Assembly (NCBI GenBank): GCA_036674765.1
Contig: JARVKI010000005.1
Location: 620,001 to 684,000 of the forward strand
Direction of reading: 5' to 3'
DNA: 64,000 nucleotides
Origin: Seiridium cupressi
Taxonomy: Eukaryota > Ascomycota > Sordariomycetes > Amphisphaeriales > Sporocadaceae
Shown here: positions 23,587 to 35,533 of the stretch, piece by piece
Position numbering within the stretch: position 1 is the stretch's first letter
How the letters are laid out: every line of letters begins with the position of its first letter
The notes under the pieces: model-generated
What the model was told of the DNA's origin: nothing
Databases searched by the model: none
What the model saw: the letters and a program-made list of their open reading frames with translations, nothing else
Translations under genes and position numbers: made by a program

Positions 23587-26500
23587 GCCGCCCCCGGGGC
23601 GGCCGGGCAGAGGGCTCGACGCTTGTAGTGTCACAAGTCAAACACGCCGAGCTGCGAAAAGAACACGGATCTAGTTGGCTTTGAGGATTGCAGCAGAAGG
23701 AAGCTACGCAGAGACCAGGAGCTGTGATCTGAGGATTCCCAAGGAGGATTGTACGAAAGGATGAGAAGGGCCAAATTGACACATGCACAGGATTTAATTC
23801 GGGACTGGGCAGCTACATTACATTAGCTAGCAGACCAAACGTCGTCATCCCACAGCGGGCTGGGGAGCGCTGGATGTCTAATGCGAGCGTGATATAGGGC
23901 AGCGACAATTAAGAGAGGGGCTGGCCGTGGTGTAACCAAGGAACAGGCCCTGTACTTGGGCCGAGACAGCGGATTGGCTCGACCGGGCTGTGTCAAGCGA
24001 AGGCGGGTGCGGCAACGGCAACGGGAAGCATAATCAATTTGCAGGGAATTAATCAAGGGGAATTCAAACCAGAGTATCTGAATAGACTAGTTGATCGGCC
24101 TCGGTCAGTTTGGCTGTCTTTGAAAGAAGGGGTTGTTGAAACCATGTGAATGAAGCGTGTCTATCTCTTGAAACGGACTGAGGACGATGCGTGACCCGCG
24201 CCCCTTTCTCATGAGCATGACCACTCGATGCGGACTTGTGCAGCAGGCTGAGTTCGGTGTGTCTCTTCAAGACAGGGCAAAAATTGGTCTGGTGTGAGTT
24301 GGTTGGGCACTGAGAAGCGGTAGGAGGGTAGCCCCTGATCCAGAGCCTGCTGCTCATGACTGCAGGCTGACGCGAACCGTGGCTGTAACGTGCAGACTGC
24401 TGCATTGCTCTCAGGCGCATGCGCGACAGCAGTCATGCTCGCAATGACAAGTCGAATTCGAATGAGAACATCAGGCCCTTCCTCTTCTGCCTTCATATGT
24501 GTGCGCAACGTAAATCGATCACATTGTACTATAATCACGGACCCTAAGGAGCAGCGAATCTCGATAAGGGCGGAGCCAAATCAAAGAGTGGGCAAACATT
24601 GGGCCCGAACTTTGGGGAAGGCTACAATGTACCTGGCTTGAGCTTCTGCAGTGATTCCATCTGGAGTCGACTGCTTTCAAACAAATCCTTGCGGCACATT
24701 CCGGCGGTTTGTTTGAATGTGGCATCCCTCACTGCATTCTTGTTATTAGTTGAGATCAGATTCGTGGGAGCTGTTCCAAACTCCTGCAAGCACTACGTCA
24801 TTAGAACACCGCCCGCAGGATCAAACACGGCGAGCCCCACCATAGGCCAAGGCATTTCTACAAATGGGACCATTCAGATATACCGATTCCACATTACGGG
24901 ATTCACGCTTCTGACCTAATGATGTGACAGGTCACTGTAAAACTACCGTGGCTACCGAGTCTCGCCTCTTAAAGCGTGGCAATCAGCTCAAGTTCATAAG
25001 AATAACATCTCCCAAACAACATACATATACTTGTGAGAGGCCGCTGTTTTGATAGAAATTGTATACGAATGGTGGCCCGTTTCCCACGAAGCAATCAATG
25101 CCATGCTTAGGGTTGTATTTCTGGTACTGGACTGGACGTGATTCACGACGTGTCTGATGGCTGTAAAACTTTACATTATGGTTTAGATATGCCACCACTG
25201 ATCTAGATGATTCGCTAGGCTTGATGTGGGCCATATCCGTCTCGACAGTGGCACTGGCTAACCTCCAGTCTCGATATACGCCTTATAATTTGCTCAATGA
25301 TCCGAGTATATCAACACGAGGTGCTATGCTTGGCATGAAGATGCCTGGGCTTCTATTGGCCGTTTCTCAAAGATAGAGCAGATGTGCCTGGATCGTGGCT
25401 CTGCAAAGATCGCTCCGATCCTGGCAATACCAGATTTTGAATATAATAATACTCCACAGATCAGCTGATCCCCAGTTATAAACCATTGTTCCCGCTCGCC
25501 TATCTCATTCGACAAGAGATAAGTACCATAAGTTTATCTGCCTATCCCCATCAGCTTTTCTGTGAAGATCCCTGAGCGCGGTCCTGGTAACTTCCAAGTG
25601 CAGTTCCTAATTCCCATACTGCAGTAGGGACGTAGTTCTTGAGAGCCGACTATTTCTGCCACATCTGAAAAGTCACTAGTCGAGCCGCAGGCCGTGGGTG
25701 AGCAGCTATCGCCAGATAGCCAATCTGACTTCTGTCGGGGATGTCTCATCAGACCCTTGCAATCAGCCACCTTTCCTTGATTAAACGAGACACTCCGGAG
25801 GCACCGGGATTAGCGAGACGAGGACCGGATACATGTCTCGATCATTATACTGGCGTCTAGACGAAAATACTTCTTTAAAGATGAAGCTCGTCGAGTCGCC
25901 TGCAAAGCCTGAACTCCACGAGCACCATACTCGTTTGATAGCGGAAGGAGCGGGATCTAACCGGCCAAAAAGACCCCTCCAGAATTCATTATCGTCTGTG
26001 AAAACAATGGCACAGTGTAGCCCATGGTCAAGTTCGTCGCGTTTGTGTCTCTACTGTGTGTATTCGCTCAGAGCTTATCTGTGCTGTCAATAGCCACCGC
26101 GTTACTGTAAACATGCCTTAGGCAGCCTTTGTGTGTGTGTCTGTGTGTTTTCTTTTCTTTTTTTAGAGCATTGATTAGCACCCTAAGGTTTCGCTGAGTG
26201 AATAGTAACAGGGTGGGCTTTCTCTTTCTGTTTTGGGTGATTATTATTTTGCATACTCGGTCTGCGCAACAGAGTTAACATTTTACACCATTAATACATA
26301 GGCATCAACAGTGAGATTTGTTCTTGATCGTATTTCAGTAATATAAAAAGTGAATAGTGCCACTCTAATCTCGATAGCTGAACCAGACGCGTGCTAGTAT
26401 TACTGCATTCTGAATCTCGGCGTTTTCAATATGCCTCAACCAATCGACCAAATCGACGAACTGAGCCACTTGGGGAATGATAACCAAAATTCAAGACTCG

Positions 26501-27655
26501 CTTAACATGGAAAACTTAATGCCATCTCGCCGACCTCAAGAAAACCAAAGACGTTCAAGAAAGTAGTGGTTCACTCGATATATATAATCCTCGATCTGTG
26601 TGGACCAGGTAATCCATTAAGCGGCCTCTGAATCGTTCATAGTATGAATAGCTCCTGCAAACTTTAATTCAAACGATGATTTTCATGGCTTCTTCCTCTA
26701 CTCGAGGCTAGGGACAGGCACATTGAGCCCGGGGCTGTTTCCTCTAGGAGTGAATAAAGACACTGCATTTGAAAGATCGAACAAATATTATACAGTTCGC
26801 TGGGAGTTCCCTAAAAGGAACACTAACGGGGACCATTAAAACTTGCTTGGAGCCTTATATATGCCTTGTCATTGACGATTTTCATATCTTACACCAACAC
26901 AATGTTTCTCACAGTTAAACGACTAACGACAAGCTGTTATGTCTTCCGTCTCGATTATCTTTAATAATCTTAAATATAAATTTCAACTACTTTTCCTGCT
27001 GTAATGATTCTGATGATAGATGCGCTTTATCATTACGAGTAACATTGCACTTTCTTTAATGTAAGGGTGCCTGTTATGCATGTCTAAAAGAACTAGACCC
27101 ATGACTACGCGCATTTTTCTTCAGTGCAATAATCCTTGCGGTTAATAGTCAGACAATCTAAACTTTTTAGTGAATGCTTATTCTCTATATTTTGTCTAAT
27201 TTGACGATCCTTGTTATGGATGCCCAAAGATGCGAAATTCCTTCATGACAGTCATGTATACACTTTCTGTTGTATCACACTCGTGGTTGTCAATACCCTC
27301 GTCGAGGCCGCAACAATCACAATCGTGGTCATCATTGCCTCTGATGGGGCTCAACAATCTGGAATCCTGAATCCTGTTCATATACACTTTCGTGGGTACT
27401 ACAGCCTTAGTTGTAGTCGCCCTCGTCGATGGTATCATCTTGTCGGTACCTAAACATTTTCAACTCTTCAAATCCCAACTATATGCAATTTATCCAAGAG
27501 TACGACCCTCATCGATATCCAAACAATTTCAGTCCTCGAATCTTGGACCACCACGCTTTCTTCAGTGTTACAAACTCCTTGATCCCCAATCTGGTCTTCG
27601 ATGTCAAAGGCTCTATATTGGAGATTAAGGACAGCCCAGATCTGCCTTTCTCATC
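23587..27655. other. Gene-poor region of about 4 kb
   Basis: No intact gene could be supported. Open stretches with some protein-like character occur at 25324-25515 (-), 25534-25770 (-) and 25833-26093 (+), but starts and splice context are poor. A short frame near 26023 encodes a signal-peptide-like start (MVKFVAFVSLLCVFAQ) that ends within ~30-40 residues. The stretch 26100-27200 is AT-rich with a TG/T-rich patch at 26130-26165. Confidence 0.4.
27256..27432. repeat. Diverged direct duplication, unit about 50 bp
   Basis: Two copies start with TATACACTTTC (near 27257 and 27381) and end with CCCTCGTCGA. In matching frames they read YTFCCITLVVVNTLVE and YTFVGTTALVVVALVD. The similarity at protein level is clearer than at DNA level, so this may be the trace of an old coding repeat upstream of the Myb-like gene. 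Confidence 0.45.
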
Positions 27656-28635
27656 ATGGAGCGACGCCCGAGTTCAGGTCTTTGGACGCCCGAATCTGAG
27701 CGGGACCTTGTTCTGGCGGTCTCTAGTACACTCAAGGACAAGTACGGTGCGTACGACTGGACTGTCGCCCTTGGCAGGTTACAGAAGCTTGGTTCCATCT
27801 CGGGACTGAACCCGAAGGATCTTGAGTAAGTACAAAGAACCCTACACCTTCCCATCACCATCTGCGTGCCCATGTTCTGGGTCTTGGCTTCCTTTTCTCA
27901 TTTTTAATTTTTTAATGCAACCACGGTCATTTAAGTGAAAGCGACCTCGTAATTTTCCCGATCTAGAGCTATTCTCGCTGGAAGATACCCTACTGACGCA
28001 CTTTTGTTCCGGTTAGGATTAAATGGTTGAATCTAACCCAAGAATTCAGCGAGAAAGTCTATGCCGCGGCGGCTAGACAATGCCTGGAAGGCTCGACGAC
28101 AAATCTGGAGGCCACAGCAAAGAAGCAAGAGCAGAACTCCTTCTTCACTGTATCCGCTCCCACACTTAGGCGATTCAACACCCATTCCGTCCCCGTCGGC
28201 CTCCATAATGCCTCAAGCTCGAGACTTGGTCGTCCACCTGCAACGAGCCAGCTTTTTCACGGGCGCCAGACATCCAATGTGCTGCCTAGAGAAGGAGCAT
28301 CATCCAGCACTCCGACGATCGCTGAGACTTCAGTTCAGGGAAAGCCACGAGTCTTGGTGGTTCCACCTGTACAGCAAACAGGTTTTCGCATCACCAAAGC
28401 AGTTGATGATTTTGAAACGAGGCTAGGTCAGAGAGGTGCAGCAAACAAGCATAACTTGGATGGCAGAATCGACGAGGCAGGAAATTCGCGCAAGGGTGTC
28501 AAGTTTAGTACGAGCAAGGTTGTTGACAAGAATACGGTCGTCCACTCGAGCGAGGATGAGGTCGTTTTTACTGGCAGACTTGGTCGGTCTCGAAAAAGTG
28601 GTGGACAAGCCAGCTTGGAGCCTTCTCGCACCTAA
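27656..28635 (+). CDS. Myb/SANT-like DNA-binding protein
   Basis: Two exons (27656-27825 and 28017-28635) separated by a 191-bp intron with GTAAGT donor, CTGAC branch-site candidate and GGTTAG acceptor, encoding 262 residues. ATG 27656 is the first Met after an in-frame stop at 27626. Residues 1-60 form a Myb/SANT-like helix set beginning LWTPESERDLVLAVSS, with spaced Trp residues (DWTVALGRLQKLG, then KWLNLTQEF after the junction). The remaining 190 residues are Ser/Thr-rich and disordered with small basic patches. It is a likely nuclear DNA-binding protein of the fungal single-Myb type, with unknown targets. It stands isolated in a gene-poor region. Confidence 0.72.
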
Positions 28636-31156
28636 CGGCCTCATTCAACTGACTTTTGGGCTCAGTCTCGACAAAAATCACGTTATCCAGGGTGAAGGTG
28701 GTAGTTTATCTTTATAAAGGGGCAGTGGATAGCCGGTGCCAGTGCACTAGAGCAAGAAGACGAAACGCAAGAACAATTGGGCTGCTCAATAAGATAGTCT
28801 TTTCTAATGGATCTCTTCCCAATCATCAACCAAGCTCCAATGATGCACGGGGCTGGCTGGTATAATTTCCCAAGGCCAGCGAGAGTCGACCTTGTTGATT
28901 TTCCCCTTGCACCGTCTTGCGAGCATTGCCCATCTTGATATCTTGTCAGTTATGTGAAGATAATCAGCTGCTAGGTCTGGCAGCTCTAGCGATTCTACAC
29001 CAACCGAACTCTCATGGTTTGAATAAAAACATTCAAATTGTCAACGAGTACCACTCAGTCACCGCAATGTGTGACAACTTTTGATCGACTTTTGTCGCAA
29101 CTTGCCATTACCTATGCCCCTCAAAGTGGGTGGGCAGCTAATGCGAAGTCATCTTACCTCACCACAACTACAATCCATGGTTGGAGGCGGCTTGTCACGG
29201 GCAACTCGATATGTAAGCGGACTTGCGCATTAGCTAATGAGATGCCGTTGAATCCATCTACACCAAGAATCTTGGTTTACCGCACAAGCTTGCACTTAGA
29301 ACTAAACCTATCAGCTGCTATCAGGTGTCACTGGATAATGGCAACGATACAATGGCATTGGTGCTTCGTGCAGGGACTTTTGCATCTGTTTCACATGGTC
29401 GCCGACCAGAAAGCGAGACACCCTCGGCGCCTATGAGGCCGGGGTAGCCATTTATAGACGCTGAGCGATCGTCAGTCACCGCTAAAGCTGTCCCGCATTT
29501 TACGGGTGGCTGAGCTCAGCGTCTTACTGTGCCGTCGAACCATTGGCTCGGATCTGAAGCTTAATCCCCAGCGTGCAGGGCCAGGGTATGGAACGCTGAT
29601 TACTATGTAAGGACCAAGATGGTTTTTCTTGAGGGACGATCCGGGGGGCCCTGACGAATCCATACGAGTCTTTCAATGAGACGAAAGAGGTTGGGATGCC
29701 TCAAGAGCTGGACTTTGTCAAGCGTTATCTGCGGCCAGCAACTCCGAAACGGGGTTGAAGCAATGGCAGCAATGCTTGAAATCTTTTGATCGGGACCGAA
29801 TGCAATCAAGGTCGTACAATGCCCGACCTTTTTGGCAGCCTCTACGTTAGATGGAGGGACGGCATATTTGGGGTCATTGGCTACATGTACACTACCATGC
29901 ATGTGGTGCAACAAGGTACCGCGTCTGCATGCGTCGGGAGTGATTTCTAGACCACAGCCTTCCCCAGGGCTTTTTACATACATGGTTCGAGAATTAGAAT
30001 CAAGATTGGGTTTTCCAGGGCTAAAGATCTTTAGACTCTTCGACTACACTGGATGTAGGGGCCGTGACCCCTGGCGAGATGTCGCAAGAGCCGCTGGAGT
30101 CAGCGATTGGTGTCCCCACCAGCGAGGTGAATATCATAAATGCGCCACTGGACGCATTCAAGGCCTGTCAATTGTTTCACCGGAATAGCGCACCGTTCAA
30201 GCTGTGTAGGGCTATTGGCAACAGTGACTGGAATTGCGAAGACGGGTCTCTCGATGCTCGGGCCTTTGGCACAGCGAGAGATCTGCGACACTATCAGCGC
30301 TAAGCCTTGGGTTGATGGACAACACATAAATTAGAGGGCAGAGGGCCAAAATCGGTATGGCGCATTGACATGCACACACACACACACGAAAAGCACATTA
30401 GCCTCATTGCGGGCGCTTCTGTCCAACCTTTAGTGAATCTTAATCCCCAGAGCGCAGCAGACGATGAAGTCGTGCCAAATCCAGTTATAGACAGACATAG
30501 TGCTACCGCGATACCAAGTATACCAAGTCATGCCTAAGCGCGGTATCAGTAGACCAAGCCATCACTCGTCGACTTCGCCGACTGGACAAGAATACAGACT
30601 AGCTGAAAAAGCACAGAAGATTGTTGGTTGCGAGCTATGTAAATCCAGGCAGGATCATCCCCCACCTTACACGACGGAACAGCCGCAATGAAGCCGGCAA
30701 GGGTGGTCCCCCCCTGTAAGCACCTCGGTAGCAGTGATTTGCATCGCGAGGTTGCACCGAGACCCATCCCTCGGGCTCCTCTTCCATCGTTCTGGATTCT
30801 AGACCCTTGTAATTAGCAGTAGAACTGCGGAATCTCGCCAATTCGCTGCAGCCTGCTTACCTGCATATGCCTTCGGAACCGTGGCGAGAGGGGGGATGAT
30901 TTAGTGCCGTGACACTCTTTTCGTTTTTATCTTAATCTAGCTGCGATCGCCTCTGCTGACGCCAGACCTCGTTTACCCTTTCTTGTTCCGCTTTGCACTT
31001 TTGTTATTCCCGCAACTTGTCCACAGGGCTGATTATAGGACCGTCGATTCTCGTCATTCTTCACTGAACTCGAGCGCGCGCGCTGTGTAGCGTCTCCCAT
31101 CCTTCTAATTAGAGGCTTTCGCGGGGGAGAAGTCTAATCGCGCTGCAATTTCACAA
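28636..31156. other. Gene-poor region of about 2.5 kb
   Basis: No gene could be supported. A minus-strand ATG frame of 126 codons at 29603-29983 and a plus-strand frame without ATG at 29038-29436 were examined and not called. The last ~250 bp form the promoter of the lectin-like gene. Confidence 0.4.
30373..30386. repeat. CA dinucleotide microsatellite
   Basis: Seven uninterrupted CA units in intergenic DNA. Confidence 0.8.
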
Positions 31157-32917
31157 ATGGCATCCACTTTACGGACGATAATACCGCCGGCGCTATGCTT
31201 GCTGGCGGGACAGGTTTCTGCCGGCTCAATGGCCGCCTGGTGGACGGACTTGGGCCCGTCACTGCTGTTGCAAGATGATGATAGCGCGGATATACGTTAC
31301 AGTTTATGCACGAGCGAAGACACCCCGATATTGCCAGAGGACAAGACCATCACGGCGCCCCTATACAAATACAAACCTAAGAACGGGACTGCCTTGGCCG
31401 GAACTGGCTGGTATGATACCAAGATTACCTGGGTGAGTCGGACCAAGTGCAATGAGATCCTCGGAGGAAGCGAATATCAGGCTAATGACCAACTATAGGC
31501 GTCCATCTTCTACCAAGATGACAGTGATCAACTCATAAACTCGTACTGGAAGTGTGATGCCAACACTGGATATTGGCTCAGCCAGGGCGACTGGATCATC
31601 TCAAGCGGCGCGCCATCCGTCTCGCCGGACACTGGGCTCTCAGCCGTGCTCTTGGGGGCCAGTGATGGATATCGCGTATATTACCATGACACCAACATGA
31701 CATTGCGACAGCTTGGGTACACATCGGATACTGAATGGGATGACAAGGGGGCAATCTCCCAGGATGAAAACTTGGGTAATGCTATCGGAGCCGTCTTTGT
31801 AACTGATAATGATGGCTACAATATTACTGTTGCTGCACCCAAGGATGACGAGAATATTGAGATCAGCCGCTGGTACTCCGATGACTCATGGCACGTCAGT
31901 AAGTTTGCCAACCCGCACGAATTTCCTGAGCAGACTTCGCATCCGTCTGCCCACTCAGCGAGTGAAATTGGTATTCGTTCTGAGCACTAACATGGGTCCC
32001 TAGCGACCTTCCCGCGCCCGCTGTCCGGTAACCTCACCACAAACTCAACTAACGCCACGTCCATATCGCTCAACACGACCACGACACTAAACTTCACCCT
32101 ACCGGCCTGGGATGGGTCTCCGTCCTCCCTGGGCGTGACCATCGACAAAGCGAACACGCGGTCCATCTTTTACATCGGGACGGACTCTGAACTCCACCAA
32201 GTCGCCAACGTGGGATACCAATGGCGGGAATACGCACGGCAGAACTCCTCGCTCTGGCCCACAGCCGACAATGCCAAGGGTCAGCTGGCCGTGACGTCCA
32301 ACTTTCAGGGGAGCCAGCTGAGGGTCTACTACCAGAGTGGGGGCGAGATCATGGAGCTGAACGGCGACAACAATGAGTGGACCTCGGCGGCCGTGCTGCC
32401 CAACAAGAACTCGACGACTACCACGACGACGCCGAGCGGCAGCGCCAGCACGGGTGCCTCTACTGCTGCGGACAGCGCCGGACTGTCGACAGGCGCCAAG
32501 GTTGGTGTGGGGGTCGGCGTAAGTCTAGGTGTGGTTGCCGTTGGCGGCATGCTAGGAGCTTTATTCCTTCTCCGAAGGAGACAGCAGCGGCGCGATGCGG
32601 CTCACGAAGGCGTGTCTTCTGTTGGTGGGAGCACGTTTGTGGGCGGCAACTCGAGTGTGACGCGGACGCCGATGACTGGGTACTCCACCGTGGGTGGATA
32701 TTCAGATTATCAGGCGCAAAATGCCGGGTATCAGCATCAATACGGGGGCTACGAACAACAGGGTTACAGTCAACCCGGAGGTTGGGCGGCATATCCGCCA
32801 GTGGAGAAGCAAAACCCGGGTGAATTGGACACTGGTGCGCCCGTGGTACACGAAATGCCGCCAAATCACTATCACCATGAAATGATGGGCGAAGGGCATT
32901 ACCGCGAAGCGCCGTAG
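31157..32917 (+). CDS. Secreted/ecto lectin-like protein with one membrane anchor (fucose-specific-lectin-like)
   Basis: Three exons (31157-31432, 31499-31898 and 32004-32917) encode 529 residues. An N-terminal signal-like segment (IIPPALCLLAGQVSAG) is followed by a ~330-residue ectodomain. It carries propeller-blade-like repeats with spaced W/Y/D/N (GWYDTKITWASIFYQDD, SDGYRVYYHDTNMTLRQLG, QLRVYYQSGGEIMELNGDN), as in fungal fucose-specific lectins. Many N-glycosylation sites lie in the Ser/Thr stretch before TTTTTTPSG. One membrane helix (GVGVGVSLGVVAVGGMLGAL) is followed by a stop-transfer RRRQQRR and a ~110-residue cytosolic tail rich in Tyr, Gly and Gln. It is expected at the plasma membrane facing the wall. 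Sugar specificity is not proven. Confidence 0.85.
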
Positions 32918-33058
32918 ATCTAGTCAAGATAATCAATAATCAAGGGGAAGAATTCTCATTCACCTATATGCCGCTAAAACCATTTTAATACCATTGTCAC
33001 CCATCCCCAACCCCAAACCCCTCCTTGCGCCGTGAACCTCTAGAATTGGACGAGCCTC

Positions 33059-35533
33059 TCATTTCTCCGGAATGAGCCCACGCTTGGCGTCTTTGGCGAC
33101 AGAGCCTCTGAGAGCCTCATGAGGCTTCTCGTATTGTGGTCGTCCACCCAAAATGTCTGAAGTCTCCTTCATTTCCCGCCAGTGAGCAGCAAGGGGGCGG
33201 CGGTTCTTCCAGTCAGTATCTTTCTCCTCCAAGATCTCCATCGGAGTGAACACCACGGCAGCTCCCATGATGCCAATGACTGACGCAGTCAGAGGGTCGC
33301 TCTTGGCCGTCTTTTCCGAGAAAGGACCATATTGCTCGAGGTGTTGCATGCACCTGATCGCAAGTCTGACAGCCCTGTGCCTATCCAGGGGCGACGGCAC
33401 ACCACCTTGTTGCACGTGGCCGGGAATGCTGTCACGAGCCTCGAAACGCTCCTCTGCTTCATGGCGAATGAGATCGGCAATGAGTTTTGCTGTTAGTAGC
33501 TTGTCGGCCCTCTCGTTGACCAGGATCAAACGTCCAGCACGAGATTGGCCCTTGTCATTTCTGAAGACTTCCTTCAGATGCTCAATGTCAGAGACAACCA
33601 TGCTCAAGCTGATGCCTTCTTCCGGTATATAGACAGCACTGGCGCCAACACCGAGACTAGCTAAAGTGGCAATATAGCCAGAACGTCCACCCTGGGTTTC
33701 AATGACGAAGACTCGTCGTCTGGTGGCTGAAGCGGACTGCTTGATCTTGTCGCAGAACTCAACAAGCTCATTCAGGCAGGTGTCTGAACCTAGGGAGTAT
33801 TCTGATCCGGGGACATTGTTGGAAATTGTTGCCGGGAGAAGTGTGAACGGAATACGCAGCTCAGGATACTGTTCTCTTGCCTTGCGTAGTTGTGAAACTG
33901 CATGGTAGGCCTCGAAGCCACCGATGAGGAACAGCGCGTCGAATTTGTCCTTCTTGATACAAGCAGCAACCTCAGCCATGCCAGATTCTTCTGGCAGCTC
34001 ACGGTTCGTTCCTATCTCTGAGCCTCCTTTTCTGCCCCAATCATCCACATCAACCCAGCTGAAAGGCCGAACAGAGCCGAATGGTTTGTCGTCGTGATGA
34101 CGCACATAGCCGGCAAAACCATTGTAGATCGCCATAGGCTCGTGTCCACGGTTCAGGCAATAGGCGACACCAGCTCGGGTTGCAGCGTTCATGCCGCCAG
34201 CAGGAGCGCCGACATTGATGAAACCAATTCTCATGCGCTACAGTTTGTCAGTGATAGTCAACTTCACAAGAGGATTGGACTGACCTTGTCCTTGGGCAGT
34301 AGGCTCTTCTCATCCTGTCCGACTGTTGTCGTAAGACTGTAGCAGTTGTACATCTCGGCAAACTCAGTATCCCTGAGAGCCATTGCTCTGCTGAAATCTT
34401 GTGCTTCAATTGCTTTGGCCACCTCTTGCGTTGCCTGCACTGCGGCCATCAAGGGCTTTCGAACAATCTTGTTTTCGGTAATTGCAATGAAGCAAGTTTC
34501 CGAATCTGGTGTGGCTTCAAGCAAGGTCTTGACAGCCTCGACACCTTGCAGGGTTGCCAGAATACGATCCTGAGCAACAGCCGGGCCACCACGCTGGACG
34601 TGGCCGAGGATTGTGGCACGAGTGTCCAGCTTGAGGCCGTTCGGATCCTTGAGGAGGTCCACGACCATTTGCGAAGTGATCTTGTCACCATGTCTATCCT
34701 TGGCACCTTCGGCGATGATGACGATCGTCTTTCGCTTTCCTTGTTCTCGGTGCTATCCGGCAGTTAGTCTCGGCCCTTAGAAATCAGACACCATATATAT
34801 GGAGCCCTACCTTCTTTACAATGTTGACCATGTCCTCCCGCCAGTTGTCATCTCTGGGCTTTTCTGGAATGAAGATAAAATCCGCGCCCGTGGCGACTCC
34901 GGCCATCAGTGCAAGGTAACCGCAGTGACGACCCATGACCTCAATCACAAAGGCACGCTGATGGGAGCTTGCGGTGGCCTCAATGTAGTCGACCATCTCG
35001 CAAATACGAGAGAGGGCCGAAGCAGCACCAATTGTATTGTCTGTACCAGAGAGATCGTTGTCGATAGAGCCGACAAGACCAACAATGTTCAAATGCCTGT
35101 ACGGAGCGACCTGCTGCTCCGTGAGCTCACCGGAAGAAACGAGCTCGTCCACCAGCGAAGGCCACTCAGCTCGGAACTTGTCGGCACCTGTGAGAGAGCC
35201 ATCACCGCCGCAGATGGCAAGAGCATCGATGCCCTTCTCGATCATGTTCTTCGCGGCAAGTCGTCGTCCGGGTCGCTCGTAGAACTCCATGCATCGGGCG
35301 GTTCCGATGAGAGTACCACCCTCGGACAGGTAGCCTCGAACATCGTTCCAGTCGGTCTTGCGAATATCGCCGGAGACGAGCCCCTGGTAGCCTTCGTAGA
35401 CGCAGTAGGCATCACAACCCAAGTGGATGGCCATGCGGACCACGGATCGGACTACGGCGTTCATGCCTGGGGAATCACCGCCAGAGGTCATGACGGCGAT
35501 CTTCTTTTTTGGCGCCATGTTGACCGGCGCCAT
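33059..35533 (-). CDS. ATP-dependent 6-phosphofructokinase, eukaryotic tandem type
   Basis: Three exons: 35533-34811, 34752-34285 and 34237-33059, giving 789 residues. It catalyses the committed step of glycolysis, fructose-6-phosphate plus ATP to fructose-1,6-bisphosphate, in the cytosol. The protein is two fused PFK domains. The N-terminal half (residues 1-397) has the ATP site [27 protein letters not shown] and the catalytic loop [15 protein letters not shown]. The C-terminal half has the degenerate equivalents [16 protein letters not shown] and [14 protein letters not shown], where the catalytic Asp is lost, as expected for the allosteric half. Exon 3 starts almost exactly at the second domain. 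The fungal enzyme normally lacks the ~200-residue N-terminal extension of yeast Pfk1/2. Confidence 0.96.

Noticed and set aside
23341..23788. Gly-rich and Pro-rich frames across the second gap
   Set aside because: They translate poly-G/poly-C and N, so they are artefact.
25324..26093. Three protein-like short frames
   Set aside because: Starts are absent or weak and no domain or splice chain links them. Kept only as a note in the region entry.
29038..29436. 132-codon plus-strand frame
   Set aside because: Begins at TTG with no ATG near the start and has no domain.
29603..29983. 126-codon ATG frame on the minus strand
   Set aside because: No recognisable domain and no supporting splice or neighbour context. 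Composition is not clearly coding.
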